Source: Streptomyces marianii (GTDB lineage Bacteria > Actinomycetota > Actinomycetes > Streptomycetales > Streptomycetaceae). From it: DNA of 64,000 nucleotides. Location: the NCBI RefSeq assembly GCF_005795905.1, contig NZ_VAWE01000001.1, positions 6,871,001-6,935,000 of the forward strand, read 5' to 3'. Numbering within the stretch: the stretch's first letter is position 1; every line of letters starts with the position of its first letter. The notes below the pieces were generated by a model. It was given only the letters and a program-made list of their open reading frames with translations. It did no database searches and was not told the DNA's origin. Position numbers and translations under genes: made by a program. Of the stretch, positions 17,384-25,815 are shown one piece after another.

Positions 17384-18775
17384 ATGAAGGCCCACGACGG
17401 GATGTACATCGGTGGCGCGTGGCGCCCCGCCGCCGGTGCCGACACCATCGCGGTGGTCAATCCCGCGGACGAGCAGGTCATCGCCCATGTCCCGGCCGGC
17501 ACGCCGGAGGACGTCGACGCGGCGGTGCGTGCCGCCCGCGACGCCTTCCCCGGCTGGGCCGCCACCGCGCCCGCGGACCGCGCCGGGCGCATCGCCGCGC
17601 TCCGCGACGTGCTCGCCGCCCGGCAGGACGAGATCGCCGCGACCGTCACCGCCGAGCTCGGTGCCCCGGCCAGGCTCGCCCAGACCGTCCACGCCGGCCT
17701 GCCGGTCCTCGTCGCCGGCTCGTACGCCGAGCTGGCCGCCTCGTACGACTTCGAGCAGGAGGTCGGCAACTCCACGGTGCTGCACGAGCCGGTCGGCGTC
17801 GTCGGCGCGATCACTCCGTGGAACTACCCGCTCCACCAGATCGTCGCCAAGGCCGCGCCCGCCCTCGCCGCCGGCTGCACCGTGGTGCTCAAGCCCGCCG
17901 AGGACACCCCGCTCACCGCCCAGCTCTTCGCCGAGGCGGTTCACGAGGCAGGGCTGCCGGCCGGCGTGTTCAACCTCGTCACCGGGCTCGGGCCGGTCGC
18001 CGGTCAGGCCCTCGCCGAGCATCCCGGCGTGGACCTGGTCTCCTTCACCGGTTCCACCGCCGTCGGCCGCCGCATCGGCGCGACCGCGGGCGGCGCGGTC
18101 AAGCGCGTCGCGCTGGAACTCGGCGGCAAGTCCGCCAACGTGATCCTCCCCGGAGCCGATCTCGGCCGCGCCGTGAACGCCGGGATCGCGAACGTCATGT
18201 CCAACTCCGGCCAGACGTGCAGCGCCTGGACCCGGATGCTGGTGTACAGGGACAGGTACGAGGAGGCCGTGGCCCTGGCCGCGGAGGCGGTCGCCAAGTA
18301 CGTACCCGGCGACCGCCTCGGCCCGCTCGTCAGCGATCGGCAGCGGGAACGCGTCCGCGGCTTCATCGAGCGCGGCGTCGCCGAGGGCGCCCGGCTCGTC
18401 GCCGGCGGCCCCGAGGCGCCCTGCGAGACGGGCTACTACGTCTCGCCGACCGTCTTCGCCGACGTCACCCCGGAGATGACCATCGCACAGGAGGAGATCT
18501 TCGGCCCGGTGATCTCGCTCATGGAGTACGAGGACGTGGACGACGCCCTGCGGATCGCCAACGGCACGGTCTACGGGCTCGCGGGCGCCGTATGGGGCGA
18601 GCAGGACGAGGCCGTCGCCTTCGCCCGCAGGATGGACACCGGCCAGGTCGACATCAACGGCGGTCGTTTCAACCCGCTGGCCCCCTTCGGCGGGTACAAG
18701 CAGTCGGGCGTGGGCCGTGAACTGGGCACGCACGGCCTCGCCGAGTATCTGCACACCAAGTCCCTGCAGTTCTGA
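17384..18775 (+). CDS. NAD(P)-dependent aldehyde dehydrogenase
   Basis: Aldehyde dehydrogenase superfamily, 463 residues, slightly short of the typical ~480. Motifs in order: PWNYPLHQIVAKAAPALAAGCTVVLKP (cofactor fold), FTGSTAVGRRI, LELGGKSANVIL with the general-base Glu, and NSGQTCSAWTRM with the catalytic Cys. EEIFGPV and PFGGYKQSGVGRELG are near the end. AGGAG at 17373-17377 precedes ATG 17384. It is followed after 17 bp by an alcohol dehydrogenase, so the pair could oxidise an alcohol through its aldehyde to an acid. A TetR operator lies directly upstream. Confidence 0.94.
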   Translation: MKAHDGMYIGGAWRPAAGADTIAVVNPADEQVIAHVPAGTPEDVDAAVRAARDAFPGWAATAPADRAGRIAALRDVLAARQDEIAATVTAELGAPARLAQTVHAGLPVLVAGSYAELAASYDFEQEVGNSTVLHEPVGVVGAITPWNYPLHQIVAKAAPALAAGCTVVLKPAEDTPLTAQLFAEAVHEAGLPAGVFNLVTGLGPVAGQALAEHPGVDLVSFTGSTAVGRRIGATAGGAVKRVALELGGKSANVILPGADLGRAVNAGIANVMSNSGQTCSAWTRMLVYRDRYEEAVALAAEAVAKYVPGDRLGPLVSDRQRERVRGFIERGVAEGARLVAGGPEAPCETGYYVSPTVFADVTPEMTIAQEEIFGPVISLMEYEDVDDALRIANGTVYGLAGAVWGEQDEAVAFARRMDTGQVDINGGRFNPLAPFGGYKQSGVGRELGTHGLAEYLHTKSLQF

Positions 18776-18792
18776 ACCGGGAGACAACCACC

Positions 18793-19875
18793 GTGGTCCG
18801 CGCCGCAGTCCTGCCCGCCGTCGGCTCCGCCCTGGAGATCACCGGCATCCGGCTCCCCGAGCCCGGTCCCGGTCGGGTGAGGGTCCGCCTCGCCGCCGCC
18901 GGGGTCTGCCACTCCGATCTGTCCCTGTCCAACGGCACGATGCAGGTGCCGGTCCCCGCCGTCCTCGGGCACGAGGGCGCGGGCACGGTGGTGTCCGTGG
19001 GCGAGGGCGTCACCCATGTCGCCCCCGGCGACGCCGTGGTGCTCAACTGGGCGCCGTCCTGCGGGCGCTGCCACCACTGCTCCATCGGTGAGGTGTGGCT
19101 CTGCGCCGGTGCGCTCAAGGGCGCCGGTGCCGTCCACGCCGTCACCGAGGACGGCACCGAACTGCATCCCGGGCTGAACGTCGCCGCCTTCGCGGAGGAG
19201 ACCGTCGTCGCGGCGAACTGCGTGCTGCCGCTCCCGGAGGGAGTGCCGCTCACCGATGCCGCGCTGCTCGGCTGCGCGGTCCTCACCGGCTACGGCGCGG
19301 TCCACCACTCGGCCCGGGTCCGGGAGGGGGAGTCCGTCGTCGTCCTCGGCGTCGGCGGGGTCGGGCTCGCCACCATCCAGGCGGCCCGGATCGCCGGCGC
19401 CTCGAAGATCGTCGCCGTGGACGTGTCGCCGGGGAAGGAGGGCCTCGCCCTCGCCGCCGGGGCCACCGACTTCGTCGTCGCCTCGGAGAACACCGCTCGC
19501 GAGGTCCGCGGGCTGACCGGCGGGCAGGGCGCCGACGTGGCCGTGGAGTGCGTGGGCCGCGCGGTGACGATCCGCACCGCCTGGGACTCCACCCGGCGGG
19601 GCGGGCGGACCACGGTGGTCGGCATCGGCGGCAGGGACCAGCAGGTCACCTTCCACGCCCTGGAGCTGTTCCACTGGGGACGTACGCTCTCCGGCTGCGT
19701 CTACGGCAACTCCGACCCGGCCCGGGACATCCCCGTGCTCGCGGAGCACATCCGGGCCGGCCGGCTGGACCTGAGCACCCTCATCACCGAGCGGATCGGC
19801 CTCGACGGCATCCCGGCCGCCTTCGAGAACATGCTCGCGGGCAAGGGCGGCAGAGCGCTCGTGGTCTTCCCGTAG
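18793..19875 (+). CDS. Zinc-dependent alcohol dehydrogenase (class III-like)
   Basis: MDR family alcohol dehydrogenase of 360 residues. Catalytic zinc ligands lie in GVCHSDL and GHEGAG. The structural zinc lobe is CGRCHHCSIGEVWLC. The NAD fold shows GVGGVGLATIQAARIAG. It resembles the mycothiol/glutathione-type and Rv-type Zn-ADHs but has no feature that fixes the substrate. It starts with GTG 18793 behind GGGAG, 17 bp after the aldehyde dehydrogenase stop, so the two form an operon. Confidence 0.93.
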   Translation: MVRAAVLPAVGSALEITGIRLPEPGPGRVRVRLAAAGVCHSDLSLSNGTMQVPVPAVLGHEGAGTVVSVGEGVTHVAPGDAVVLNWAPSCGRCHHCSIGEVWLCAGALKGAGAVHAVTEDGTELHPGLNVAAFAEETVVAANCVLPLPEGVPLTDAALLGCAVLTGYGAVHHSARVREGESVVVLGVGGVGLATIQAARIAGASKIVAVDVSPGKEGLALAAGATDFVVASENTAREVRGLTGGQGADVAVECVGRAVTIRTAWDSTRRGGRTTVVGIGGRDQQVTFHALELFHWGRTLSGCVYGNSDPARDIPVLAEHIRAGRLDLSTLITERIGLDGIPAAFENMLAGKGGRALVVFP

Positions 19876-19911
19876 GCGAGTTCCCGTGGGCGAATCGCCC
19901 GGGGAGCTCCG

Positions 19912-20493
19912 TCAGCCCGCGCGGACGGCGATCCCCGGGTACTCCAGGGGGAGTCCGGACTCGTCGTAGACGATGCGGGACGAGAAGCCGGAGGCGGGCG
20001 CCCGGTAGTCGTAGCAGGTGTGGGTGCCCCGGTCGGTGGTGCGGGTGTAGGTCTGCTCCAGCCGCTCCACGGTGAGGTCGAGCGCGCGCACCCACGCGGC
20101 GGGCGCGGACGCCTCGGTGCCGTGGGGCAGCGCCATCCTGCGCACGGGCAGGGCGTTGGTCATGGCCGACGCCTCCAGGTCGACGTCGAAGCAGCCGTCG
20201 AGGTACGGCGCCCGTTCGCCGTCGACCGCCCAGTGGCCCGAGCCGTCCGACTCCAGCAGCACCGTGCGGCTGCCGGAGGGCGATCGGCCGTGGACGCGTG
20301 CCGTCCGTGTCCGCCACGTCGTGTCCAGTTCGATGTCGTACTCGACGGCGAAGGCATCGCCGTCCTCCGAGACGGCCGCGTAGCCGTCGATGCGCCGGCC
20401 GGCGTCCGTGACCCGGAAGAACGCCACCTCGAAGCCCTGCCTGGAGTCCTGGTGGAGCCAGGCCGCGGTGGCGGGCGGATGCGTGAATTCCAC
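19912..20493 (-). CDS. Putative glycolipid-binding domain protein (PF06475 type)
   Basis: About 193 residues matching the putative glycolipid-binding family in sequence style: QGFEVAFFRVTDAGRRIDGYAAVSEDGDAFAVEYDIELDTTWRTRTARV, then GHWAVDGERAPYLDGCFDVDLEASAMTNALPVRRM and IVYDESGLPLEYPGIAVR. No signal peptide, so probably cytoplasmic; actual binding function is untested for most members. Start is uncertain: GTG 20493 fits the family N-terminus and has AGGGTGAG upstream, while GTG 20562 has a stronger GGAGG but adds an atypical extension. Divergent from the MHS transporter. Confidence 0.8.
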   Translation of the reverse strand: MEFTHPPATAAWLHQDSRQGFEVAFFRVTDAGRRIDGYAAVSEDGDAFAVEYDIELDTTWRTRTARVHGRSPSGSRTVLLESDGSGHWAVDGERAPYLDGCFDVDLEASAMTNALPVRRMALPHGTEASAPAAWVRALDLTVERLEQTYTRTTDRGTHTCYDYRAPASGFSSRIVYDESGLPLEYPGIAVRAG

Positions 20494-20565
20494 GGGCTCA
20501 CCCTGGCACGCCCCACTCGCTACTGACGGGTAATGATCGAGCAAAAAGTCCTGCCGCGTCACCCG

Positions 20566-20595
20566 TTGACCTCCATACCATCCGGTCGGTACGGT
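20566..20595 (+). promoter_or_regulatory. Possible sigma70-type promoter of the MHS transporter
   Basis: TTGACC and TACGGT separated by 18 bp, ending 42 bp before the transporter start. The spacer contains CCGGTCGGTA, a TetR half-site-like sequence. Confidence 0.4.
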
Positions 20596-20637
20596 CCCCG
20601 CACCCTTCGTCCCCCGCACCCATCGGAGTGTGCACGC

Positions 20638-21972
20638 ATGGACACGGCACCCCCTGCCCCGCCCGCCGGCAACCCACCGGAGACCGCTCCCACCGACCGG
20701 CACCGCCGACGCGTGGCCGGTGCCGCCGCCCTGGCCTCGGCCGTCGAGTGGTACGACTACTTCGTCTTCGGTATCGCCGCCGCACTGGTCCTCGGCGACC
20801 TCTACTTCCCGGCGGGCAGCCCCTCGGCCGGAGTCCTCGCCGCCTTCGCGACCTTCGCCGTCGGCTTCCTCGCGCGTCCCGTCGGCGGGATCATCGCCGG
20901 ACAGTTCGGCGACAAGCGCGGCCGCAAGCCGATGCTCGTCCTCGCCCTCACCCTCATGGGCCTCGCCACCACCGGCATCGGCCTGCTCCCGACGTACGAG
21001 ACCATCGGCGTCGCCGCGCCGCTGCTCCTCGTGCTGCTCCGGGTGATGCAGGGCCTGGCCGTCGGCGCCCAGTGGGGCGGCGCGATGCTCATGGCCACCG
21101 AGTACGCGCCGGAGGGCAAGCGCGGGCTGTACGGCAGCCTCGTCCAGCTCGGTGTGCCCATCGGCGTGGTGACCGCCAACACCGTGTTCCTCGCCGCCGG
21201 CGCCCTCACCGACGACGCCGCGTTCGCGTCCTGGGGCTGGCGGGTGCCGTTCCTGGTCGGCTTCCTGGTGCTCGGTCTCGCCTGGTACATCCACGCCCGG
21301 GTCGAGGAGACCCCCGAGTTCCGCGAGGCCGAACAGGCCCTGGCCGAGAAGGAGAAGAACGAGCCCCGCTCACCGCTGCGGACCATCCTGCGCCGGCACC
21401 TCGGAACGGTCCTCCTGGCGGGCGGCTCCTTCGCCGTCAACACCGCGACTTTCTACATCATCATCACCGGCGTGCTGGACTACTCGACCCGCGAACTCGG
21501 GATGGAGCGCGAGGCGGTGCTCACCGTGTCCCTGTGCGTGAGCCTCACCCAGCTGGCGCTGATACCGGCGTCCGCGGCCCTCTCCGACCGCGTGGGCCGG
21601 CTGCGCATCTACGCGGCGGGTGCGATCGGGCTGCTGGTGTGGGCGTTCCCGCTGTTCCTGCTGATCGACACCGCGTCGCTGCTGTGGCTGGCCGTCGGTA
21701 CCTTCGTCACCAGCTGCTTCCTCAGCATCATGTACGGGCCCCAGGCCGCCCTGTTCGCCGAGCTGTTCACCCCCGAGATGCGCTACACCGGCGCCTCGCT
21801 CGGCTACCAGATCGCGGCCGTGTTCGGGGGCGGCCTGGCCCCGTTCGTCATGGTGCTGCTGCTGGAGGCGTCGGGCACGTCGATGGCCGTCTCCGCCTAC
21901 ATCACCGTGCTGGCCGTCGTCGCGCTCGGTTCGATCAGGGTCCTCGCGAAAAGGGCGGCTGCCCGGGAGTGA
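20638..21972 (+). CDS. MHS-family MFS proton symporter
   Basis: Major facilitator of the metabolite:H+ symporter subfamily (ProP/ShiA/KgtP-like), 444 residues with about 12 membrane helices. Seen: the family opening AAALASAVEWYDYFVFG, the loop 2-3 signature GQFGDKRGRKPMLV, RVMQGLAVGAQWGGAMLMATEYAP and SWGWRVPFLVGF. An acidic cytoplasmic loop (EETPEFREAEQALAEKEKNE) lies between the halves. The likely substrate is a carboxylate or zwitterion; it cannot be fixed from sequence. GGAG precedes ATG 20638. A strong terminator follows. Confidence 0.93.
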   Translation: MDTAPPAPPAGNPPETAPTDRHRRRVAGAAALASAVEWYDYFVFGIAAALVLGDLYFPAGSPSAGVLAAFATFAVGFLARPVGGIIAGQFGDKRGRKPMLVLALTLMGLATTGIGLLPTYETIGVAAPLLLVLLRVMQGLAVGAQWGGAMLMATEYAPEGKRGLYGSLVQLGVPIGVVTANTVFLAAGALTDDAAFASWGWRVPFLVGFLVLGLAWYIHARVEETPEFREAEQALAEKEKNEPRSPLRTILRRHLGTVLLAGGSFAVNTATFYIIITGVLDYSTRELGMEREAVLTVSLCVSLTQLALIPASAALSDRVGRLRIYAAGAIGLLVWAFPLFLLIDTASLLWLAVGTFVTSCFLSIMYGPQAALFAELFTPEMRYTGASLGYQIAAVFGGGLAPFVMVLLLEASGTSMAVSAYITVLAVVALGSIRVLAKRAAARE

Positions 21973-21990
21973 CACCCGGCGCCCCGGCCT

Positions 21991-22026
21991 TCCCGTACGC
22001 CGGTCCCGCCGGACCGGCGTACGGGA
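21991..22026 (+). terminator. Terminator after the MHS transporter
   Basis: Perfect 16-bp stem (21991-22006 with 22011-22026) and a 4-nt loop, 18 bp after the stop codon. Confidence 0.85.
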
Positions 22027-22062
22027 GCGCGGGACCGCCCGGCCCGCCGGGCGGACCGCGCG

Positions 22063-22150
22063 GCTGCTCTCGTGCCGGGCCGTTGCCGTGCCGGGCTGCT
22101 CTCGTGCCGGGCCGTTGCCGTGCCGGGCTGCTCTCGTGCCGGGCTGTTGC
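22063..22150 (+). repeat. 32-bp tandem repeat, about 2.7 copies
   Basis: Units beginning GCTGCTCTCGTGCCGGGC at 22063, 22095 and 22127 in non-coding DNA between the transporter and the truncated MITE. I see no gene in 22027-22317. Confidence 0.9.
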
Positions 22151-22317
22151 CGCCGCGGTGTGCAGCAGGCCTCCGGGCCGACGGCGCCGGTTCCGCAGCC
22201 TTGCGGGACGGGACCAGCTGGTGCCGCGTCAGGCGACGTTCGCCCCGTCGCGACGCCCGGCACGGCGACTCACGGCGTTGCCGGATGAACCGAGCAGGCC
22301 CACTGCGGGGTCGATCC

Positions 22318-22460
22318 GGCGCCTTGCGATCTTCCCCTCGGCGGGAGGGCCTGGGGAGACCCCACCCCCTCGGCCCGGAGGGCCGGGGGAGGCCCCATGC
22401 ACCAGACGCCGCAGGCCCCGCCCTACGGGCGGACGGAGCTACTTTCGCAACACGCCCTAG
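22318..22460 (-). mobile_element. Truncated, inverted copy of the type A MITE
   Basis: The reverse complement matches the left ~105 bp of the 16.4-kb element, including the terminal repeat at 22441-22460, but carries an extra ~30-bp duplicated segment (a second GCCGAGGGG). It stops matching near the element's middle, so only one end remains. It lies in opposite orientation to the 16.4-kb copy and one base from the TetR stop codon (22462-22464). Confidence 0.8.
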
Positions 22461-22461
22461 T

Positions 22462-23148
22462 CTAGGCGCGGTCCGAGGGGGCGGCTCCCGTCCGCTTCGT
22501 CCGCGCGCCCGCCTCGTAACGCGCCGCCAGTCCGTCCAGCAGGGCGCGCAGCCCCGTCTCGAACGCGCCCTCGTCGACCTTCTCCTGGTGTTCGGCGAGG
22601 AGGTGCGCCTGGCCCAGGTGCGGGTAGTCGGAGGGGTCGTAGGCGGTCGCGTCGTCCACGAAGCCGCCCGCGAACGAGCCGAGGGCCGAGCCGGTGACGA
22701 AGTAGCGCATCAGGGCGCCGATCTGGGTGGCCTGGGCGGCGGGCCAGCCGGCGCGGACCATCGCGCCGAAGACCGCGTCGGCGACCTTGAGGCCGGCGGG
22801 GCGTCGGCCGGGGCCGCGGGCCAGGACCGGGACGACGTTGGGGTGTTCGGTCAGGGCCGCCCGGTAGGAGAGAGCCCAGTCGTGCAGCGCGGTCCGCCAG
22901 TCGCGCGGGTCGGACTCGTCGAACATCGACAGATCGACCTTGGCGCTCACGGTGTCGGCCACGGCGTCCAGGATCTCGTCCTTGTTGCGGAAGTGGTTGT
23001 AGAGCGAGGGGCCGCTGACGCCGAGCTCCGCGGCGAGGCGCCGGGTGGAGACCGCGTCCAGGCCCTCCGCGTCCACCAGCGCGCTCGCCGCCGCGACGAT
23101 GCGCTCTCGGCTGAGGAGGGGCTTGCGCGGTCGGGCCATGCGGCACAT
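22462..23148 (-). CDS. TetR/AcrR regulator of the ALDH-ADH and acyl-CoA dehydrogenase genes
   Basis: TetR-type repressor, 228 residues. The N-terminal helix-turn-helix is TRRLAAELGVSGPSLYNHFRNKDEIL (about 38-63). The C-terminal ligand domain has MRYFVTGSALGSFAGGFVDD, typical of the TetR_C_1 type. Start may be ATG 23148 or ATG 23139. It is divergent from the acyl-CoA dehydrogenase with a shared palindrome at 23168-23185. The same palindrome occurs before the aldehyde dehydrogenase 6 kb away, so I infer control of both. Its stop codon abuts the truncated MITE. Confidence 0.92.
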   Translation of the reverse strand: MCRMARPRKPLLSRERIVAAASALVDAEGLDAVSTRRLAAELGVSGPSLYNHFRNKDEILDAVADTVSAKVDLSMFDESDPRDWRTALHDWALSYRAALTEHPNVVPVLARGPGRRPAGLKVADAVFGAMVRAGWPAAQATQIGALMRYFVTGSALGSFAGGFVDDATAYDPSDYPHLGQAHLLAEHQEKVDEGAFETGLRALLDGLAARYEAGARTKRTGAAPSDRA

Positions 23149-23167
23149 AGTAGGCCCCGCCGAGCAG

Positions 23168-23185
23168 AAACTAGCAGTGTTAGTT
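23168..23185. promoter_or_regulatory. TetR operator in the divergent promoter
   Basis: AAACTAGCAGTGTTAGTT lies 19 bp from the TetR start and 20 bp from the dehydrogenase start. Its reverse complement AACTAACACTGCTAGTTT differs from the 17325-17343 site at one central base. Confidence 0.85.
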
Positions 23186-23204
23186 AAAAGTGGGGTGGCC
23201 TGTG

Positions 23205-24356
23205 GTGAACCTGGAGCTGAGCGAGGAGCAGCGGGCCGCGCGCCGGCTCGCGCGTGACTTCGTGGAGCGTGAGGTCGCCCCGTACGCCGCCGAGTGGGAC
23301 CGGGCCGAGAACGTCGACAGGGCCATCGTGGGGAAGCTCGGCGCGGTCGGCTTCCTCGGTTTGACGATCGACGAGGAGTACGGCGGTTCGGGCGGCGACC
23401 ACCTCGCGTACTGCCTGGTCACCGAGGAACTCGGCCGCGGGGACTCCTCGGTCCGGGGGATCGTCTCGGTCTCCCTCGGCCTCGTCGCCAAGACCGTCGC
23501 CGCCTGGGGGAGCGAGGAGCAGAAGCGCAGCTGGCTGCCGCGTCTCACCACGGGCGAGGCCCTCGGCTGCTTCGGGCTCACCGAGCCCGGCACCGGCTCC
23601 GACGCGGGCAGCCTCACGACCCGCGCCGTGCGGGACGGCGACGCCTATGTGGTCAACGGCTCGAAGATGTTCATCACCAACGGCACATGGGCGGACGTCG
23701 TGCTGCTCTTCGCCCGCACCGGCGGCGCGCCGGGCCACCGCGGCATCTCGGCCTTCCTCGTCCCGGCCGACAGCCCCGGGCTGACCAGGCGCACGATCCA
23801 CGGAAAGCTCGGCCTGCGCGGCCAGGCCACCGCCGAACTGGTGCTTCAGGACGTCCGGGTGCCCGCCGGCGCGATGCTCGGCCCGGAGGGCAAGGGCTTC
23901 TCGGTCGCCATGTCCGCTCTCGCCAAGGGCCGGATGTCGGTGGCCGCCGGCTGTGTCGGCATCGCCCAGGCCGCGCTCGACGCCGCCGTCGGCCACGCGG
24001 CCGCGCGCGAGCAGTTCGGCAGCCCGATCGCCTCGTACCAGCTGGTGCAGGAGCTCATCAGCGACATCGCCGTGGACGTGGACGCGGCCCGCCTGCTGAC
24101 GTGGCGGGTCGCCGACCTCGTGGACCGGGGCCGGGACTTCGCCACCGCCGCCTCCCAGGCGAAGCTCTTCGCCTCCGAGGCGGCCGTCCGCGCCGCGAAC
24201 AACGCCCTGCAGGTCTTCGGCGGGTACGGCTACATCGACGAGTACCCGGTCGGGAAGCTCCTCCGCGACGCACGGGTGATGACGCTGTACGAGGGCACCA
24301 GCCAGATACAGAAGTTGATCATCGGGCGTGCCCTCACCGGGGTGTCGGCGTTCTGA
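23205..24356 (+). CDS. Acyl-CoA dehydrogenase
   Basis: FAD flavoenzyme of 383 residues that introduces the alpha,beta double bond in acyl-CoA. It opens NLELSEEQRAARRLARDFVEREVAP. Motifs: CFGLTEPGTGSDAGSL (FAD/substrate), NGSKMFITNGTWAD, AAREQFGSPIASYQLVQE, and the C-terminal QVFGGYGYIDEYPVGKLLRDARVMTLYEGTSQIQKLIIGR with the catalytic Glu in YEGTSQIQ. Several GTG codons lie close together (23190, 23202, 23205); 23205 gives the usual family start, with GGGG upstream. It shares its operator with the divergent TetR gene and, by inference, the 17.4-kb operon. Confidence 0.93.
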   Translation: MNLELSEEQRAARRLARDFVEREVAPYAAEWDRAENVDRAIVGKLGAVGFLGLTIDEEYGGSGGDHLAYCLVTEELGRGDSSVRGIVSVSLGLVAKTVAAWGSEEQKRSWLPRLTTGEALGCFGLTEPGTGSDAGSLTTRAVRDGDAYVVNGSKMFITNGTWADVVLLFARTGGAPGHRGISAFLVPADSPGLTRRTIHGKLGLRGQATAELVLQDVRVPAGAMLGPEGKGFSVAMSALAKGRMSVAAGCVGIAQAALDAAVGHAAAREQFGSPIASYQLVQELISDIAVDVDAARLLTWRVADLVDRGRDFATAASQAKLFASEAAVRAANNALQVFGGYGYIDEYPVGKLLRDARVMTLYEGTSQIQKLIIGRALTGVSAF

Positions 24357-24442
24357 GGGGCCTGCGCCGCACCGGCGCGCCCGTCCGCCGGCGTGCGACC
24401 GCCCCGCCCGCGCGGCTTCGCCCGGGAAGCCGCGCCGATGTC

Positions 24443-24458
24443 CTAAGCGCTTGCTCAG
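24443..24458. promoter_or_regulatory. TetR operator, autoregulatory copy
   Basis: CTAAGCGCTTGCTCAG, 58 bp upstream of the TetR start at 24517. It matches the perfect palindrome at 25816-25831. Confidence 0.8.
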
Positions 24459-24516
24459 GTTCGGGGTATGGTGTTCGTCCCGCACTCACAGGGACGGCGG
24501 GCAGAAGGGGTGAGCC

Positions 24517-25140
24517 ATGACTGCGGCGCAGGACACGACGGCCGAGGACGTGCCGTGGGGCGAGGTCGCGCCGGAGGCCGCGCGCAAGCTCCTCGTCGCC
24601 GCCGTCGAGGCCTTCGCCGAACGGGGCTACCACGCGACGACGACCCGGGACATCGCCGGGCGGGCGGGCATGAGCCCGGCCGCTTTGTACATCCACTACA
24701 AGACCAAGGAAGAACTGCTCCACCGGATCAGCCGGATCGGGCACGACAAGGCGCTCGAGGTGCTGTCGGCCGCTTCCGGGAGCGGCGGTACACCGGGTGA
24801 GCGGCTCGCCGAGGCGGTGCGCTCCTTCGTCCGCTGGCACGCCGGCCGGCACGACACCGCGCGCGTGGTGCAGTACGAGATCGACGCCCTGTCCGAGGAG
24901 CACCGGGCGGAGATCGTGGAACTGCGCCGGCGCAGCGACGCCGTGGTGCGCGAGATCCTGCGCGACGGCGTGGAGTCGGGGGAGTTCGACGTCCCCGACG
25001 TGCCCGGCACCACGCTGGCGGTGCTGTCGCTCTGCATCGACGTGGCGCGCTGGTTCAACGTTCGGGGGCGCAGGACGCCGGAGGAGGTCGGCGAGCTGTA
25101 CGCGGACCTCGTCCTGCGCATGGTGTCCGCACGCCGGTAG
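24517..25140 (+). CDS. TetR regulator linked to the MaoC gene
   Basis: TetR-type regulator, 207 residues. The helix-turn-helix is TTRDIAGRAGMSPAALYIHYKTKEELL. The C-terminal domain carries ARVVQYEIDALSEEHRAEIVELRRR, resembling TetR_C_4/KstR2-like acyl-CoA responsive repressors. AGAAGGGG precedes ATG 24517. It is convergent with the MaoC gene, and both promoters contain the same CTAAGC/GCTTAG palindrome, so I infer autoregulation and control of maoC. Confidence 0.92.
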   Translation: MTAAQDTTAEDVPWGEVAPEAARKLLVAAVEAFAERGYHATTTRDIAGRAGMSPAALYIHYKTKEELLHRISRIGHDKALEVLSAASGSGGTPGERLAEAVRSFVRWHAGRHDTARVVQYEIDALSEEHRAEIVELRRRSDAVVREILRDGVESGEFDVPDVPGTTLAVLSLCIDVARWFNVRGRRTPEEVGELYADLVLRMVSARR

Positions 25141-25229
25141 CGGTCCCGGCCGGGGCGGGGTCTCCGTGCACCCGGGGCGGGACCCCGGCGGCCGGCAGCG
25201 CGGATGGCGGCCGGCGGAACGGAAGTGGC

Positions 25230-25261
25230 GGCCCTCCGCGGGCGGTCCGTCCCGGAGGGCC
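25230..25261. terminator. Hairpin between convergent TetR and MaoC genes
   Basis: Nine-bp arms GGCCCTCCG/CGGAGGGCC with a 14-nt loop, between stops at 25140 and 25320. Confidence 0.5.
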
Positions 25262-25319
25262 CGCCCGTGACGCGGGAGGAGTCCCCTTGCCCAGCAGGAG
25301 CCGGGAGAGGTCCCGTGGC

Positions 25320-25781
25320 TCAGAAGAAGTAGCGGGACACCGACTCGGCGACGCACACCGGCTTGTCGCCGCCCTCGCGCTCCACGGTGACGACGGCGGT
25401 CACCTGCACGCCGCCGCCCGCCTCCTCGACGCTCCGGATGGCCGCGCTCGCCCGCAGCCGTGAGCCCACCGGGACGGGGGCGGGGAAACGGACCTTGTTG
25501 GTCCCGTAGTTGATGCCCATCCTCATGCCCTCGACCCGCATGATCTGCGGGACGAGCGCCGGTAGCAGCGAGAGCGTCAGATAGCCGTGCGCGATGGTCG
25601 TCCCGAACGGCCCGGCGGCCGCGCGCCCGGGGTCCACGTGGATCCACTGGTGGTCGCCGGTGGCCTCGGCGAAAAGGTCGATCCGCTTCTGGTCGACCTC
25701 CAGCCAGTCGCTGTGCCCCAGCTGCTCGCCGACCCCGGCGGCCAGTTCCTCGGCGGACGTGAAGATCCTCGGCTCGGCCAT
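25320..25781 (-). CDS. MaoC-like (R)-hydratase, NodN type
   Basis: Single hot-dog domain protein of 153 residues. The hydratase motif AEATGDHQWIHVDP gives the catalytic Asp and His. TTIAHGYLTLSLLPALV and GMRMGINYGTNKVRFPAPVPVGSRLRA follow the NodN/HTD2 pattern. It probably hydrates or dehydrates an enoyl-CoA. ATG 25781 is preceded by a GAGAGG-type site. A perfect TetR-type palindrome lies 35 bp upstream. Confidence 0.92.
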   Translation of the reverse strand: MAEPRIFTSAEELAAGVGEQLGHSDWLEVDQKRIDLFAEATGDHQWIHVDPGRAAAGPFGTTIAHGYLTLSLLPALVPQIMRVEGMRMGINYGTNKVRFPAPVPVGSRLRASAAIRSVEEAGGGVQVTAVVTVEREGGDKPVCVAESVSRYFF

Positions 25782-25815
25782 GTCCCTGCCTCTCTCACCT
25801 TGTCCCTGCGCGCAT

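Noticed and set aside
22063..22150. Possible CRISPR from the 32-bp repeats
   Set aside because: Units are directly contiguous with no unique spacers, so this is a plain tandem repeat. No cas genes are present.
16391..22460. A complete composite transposon
   Set aside because: No transposase gene lies between or beside the elements and the second copy has only one end; mobilisation would need help in trans.
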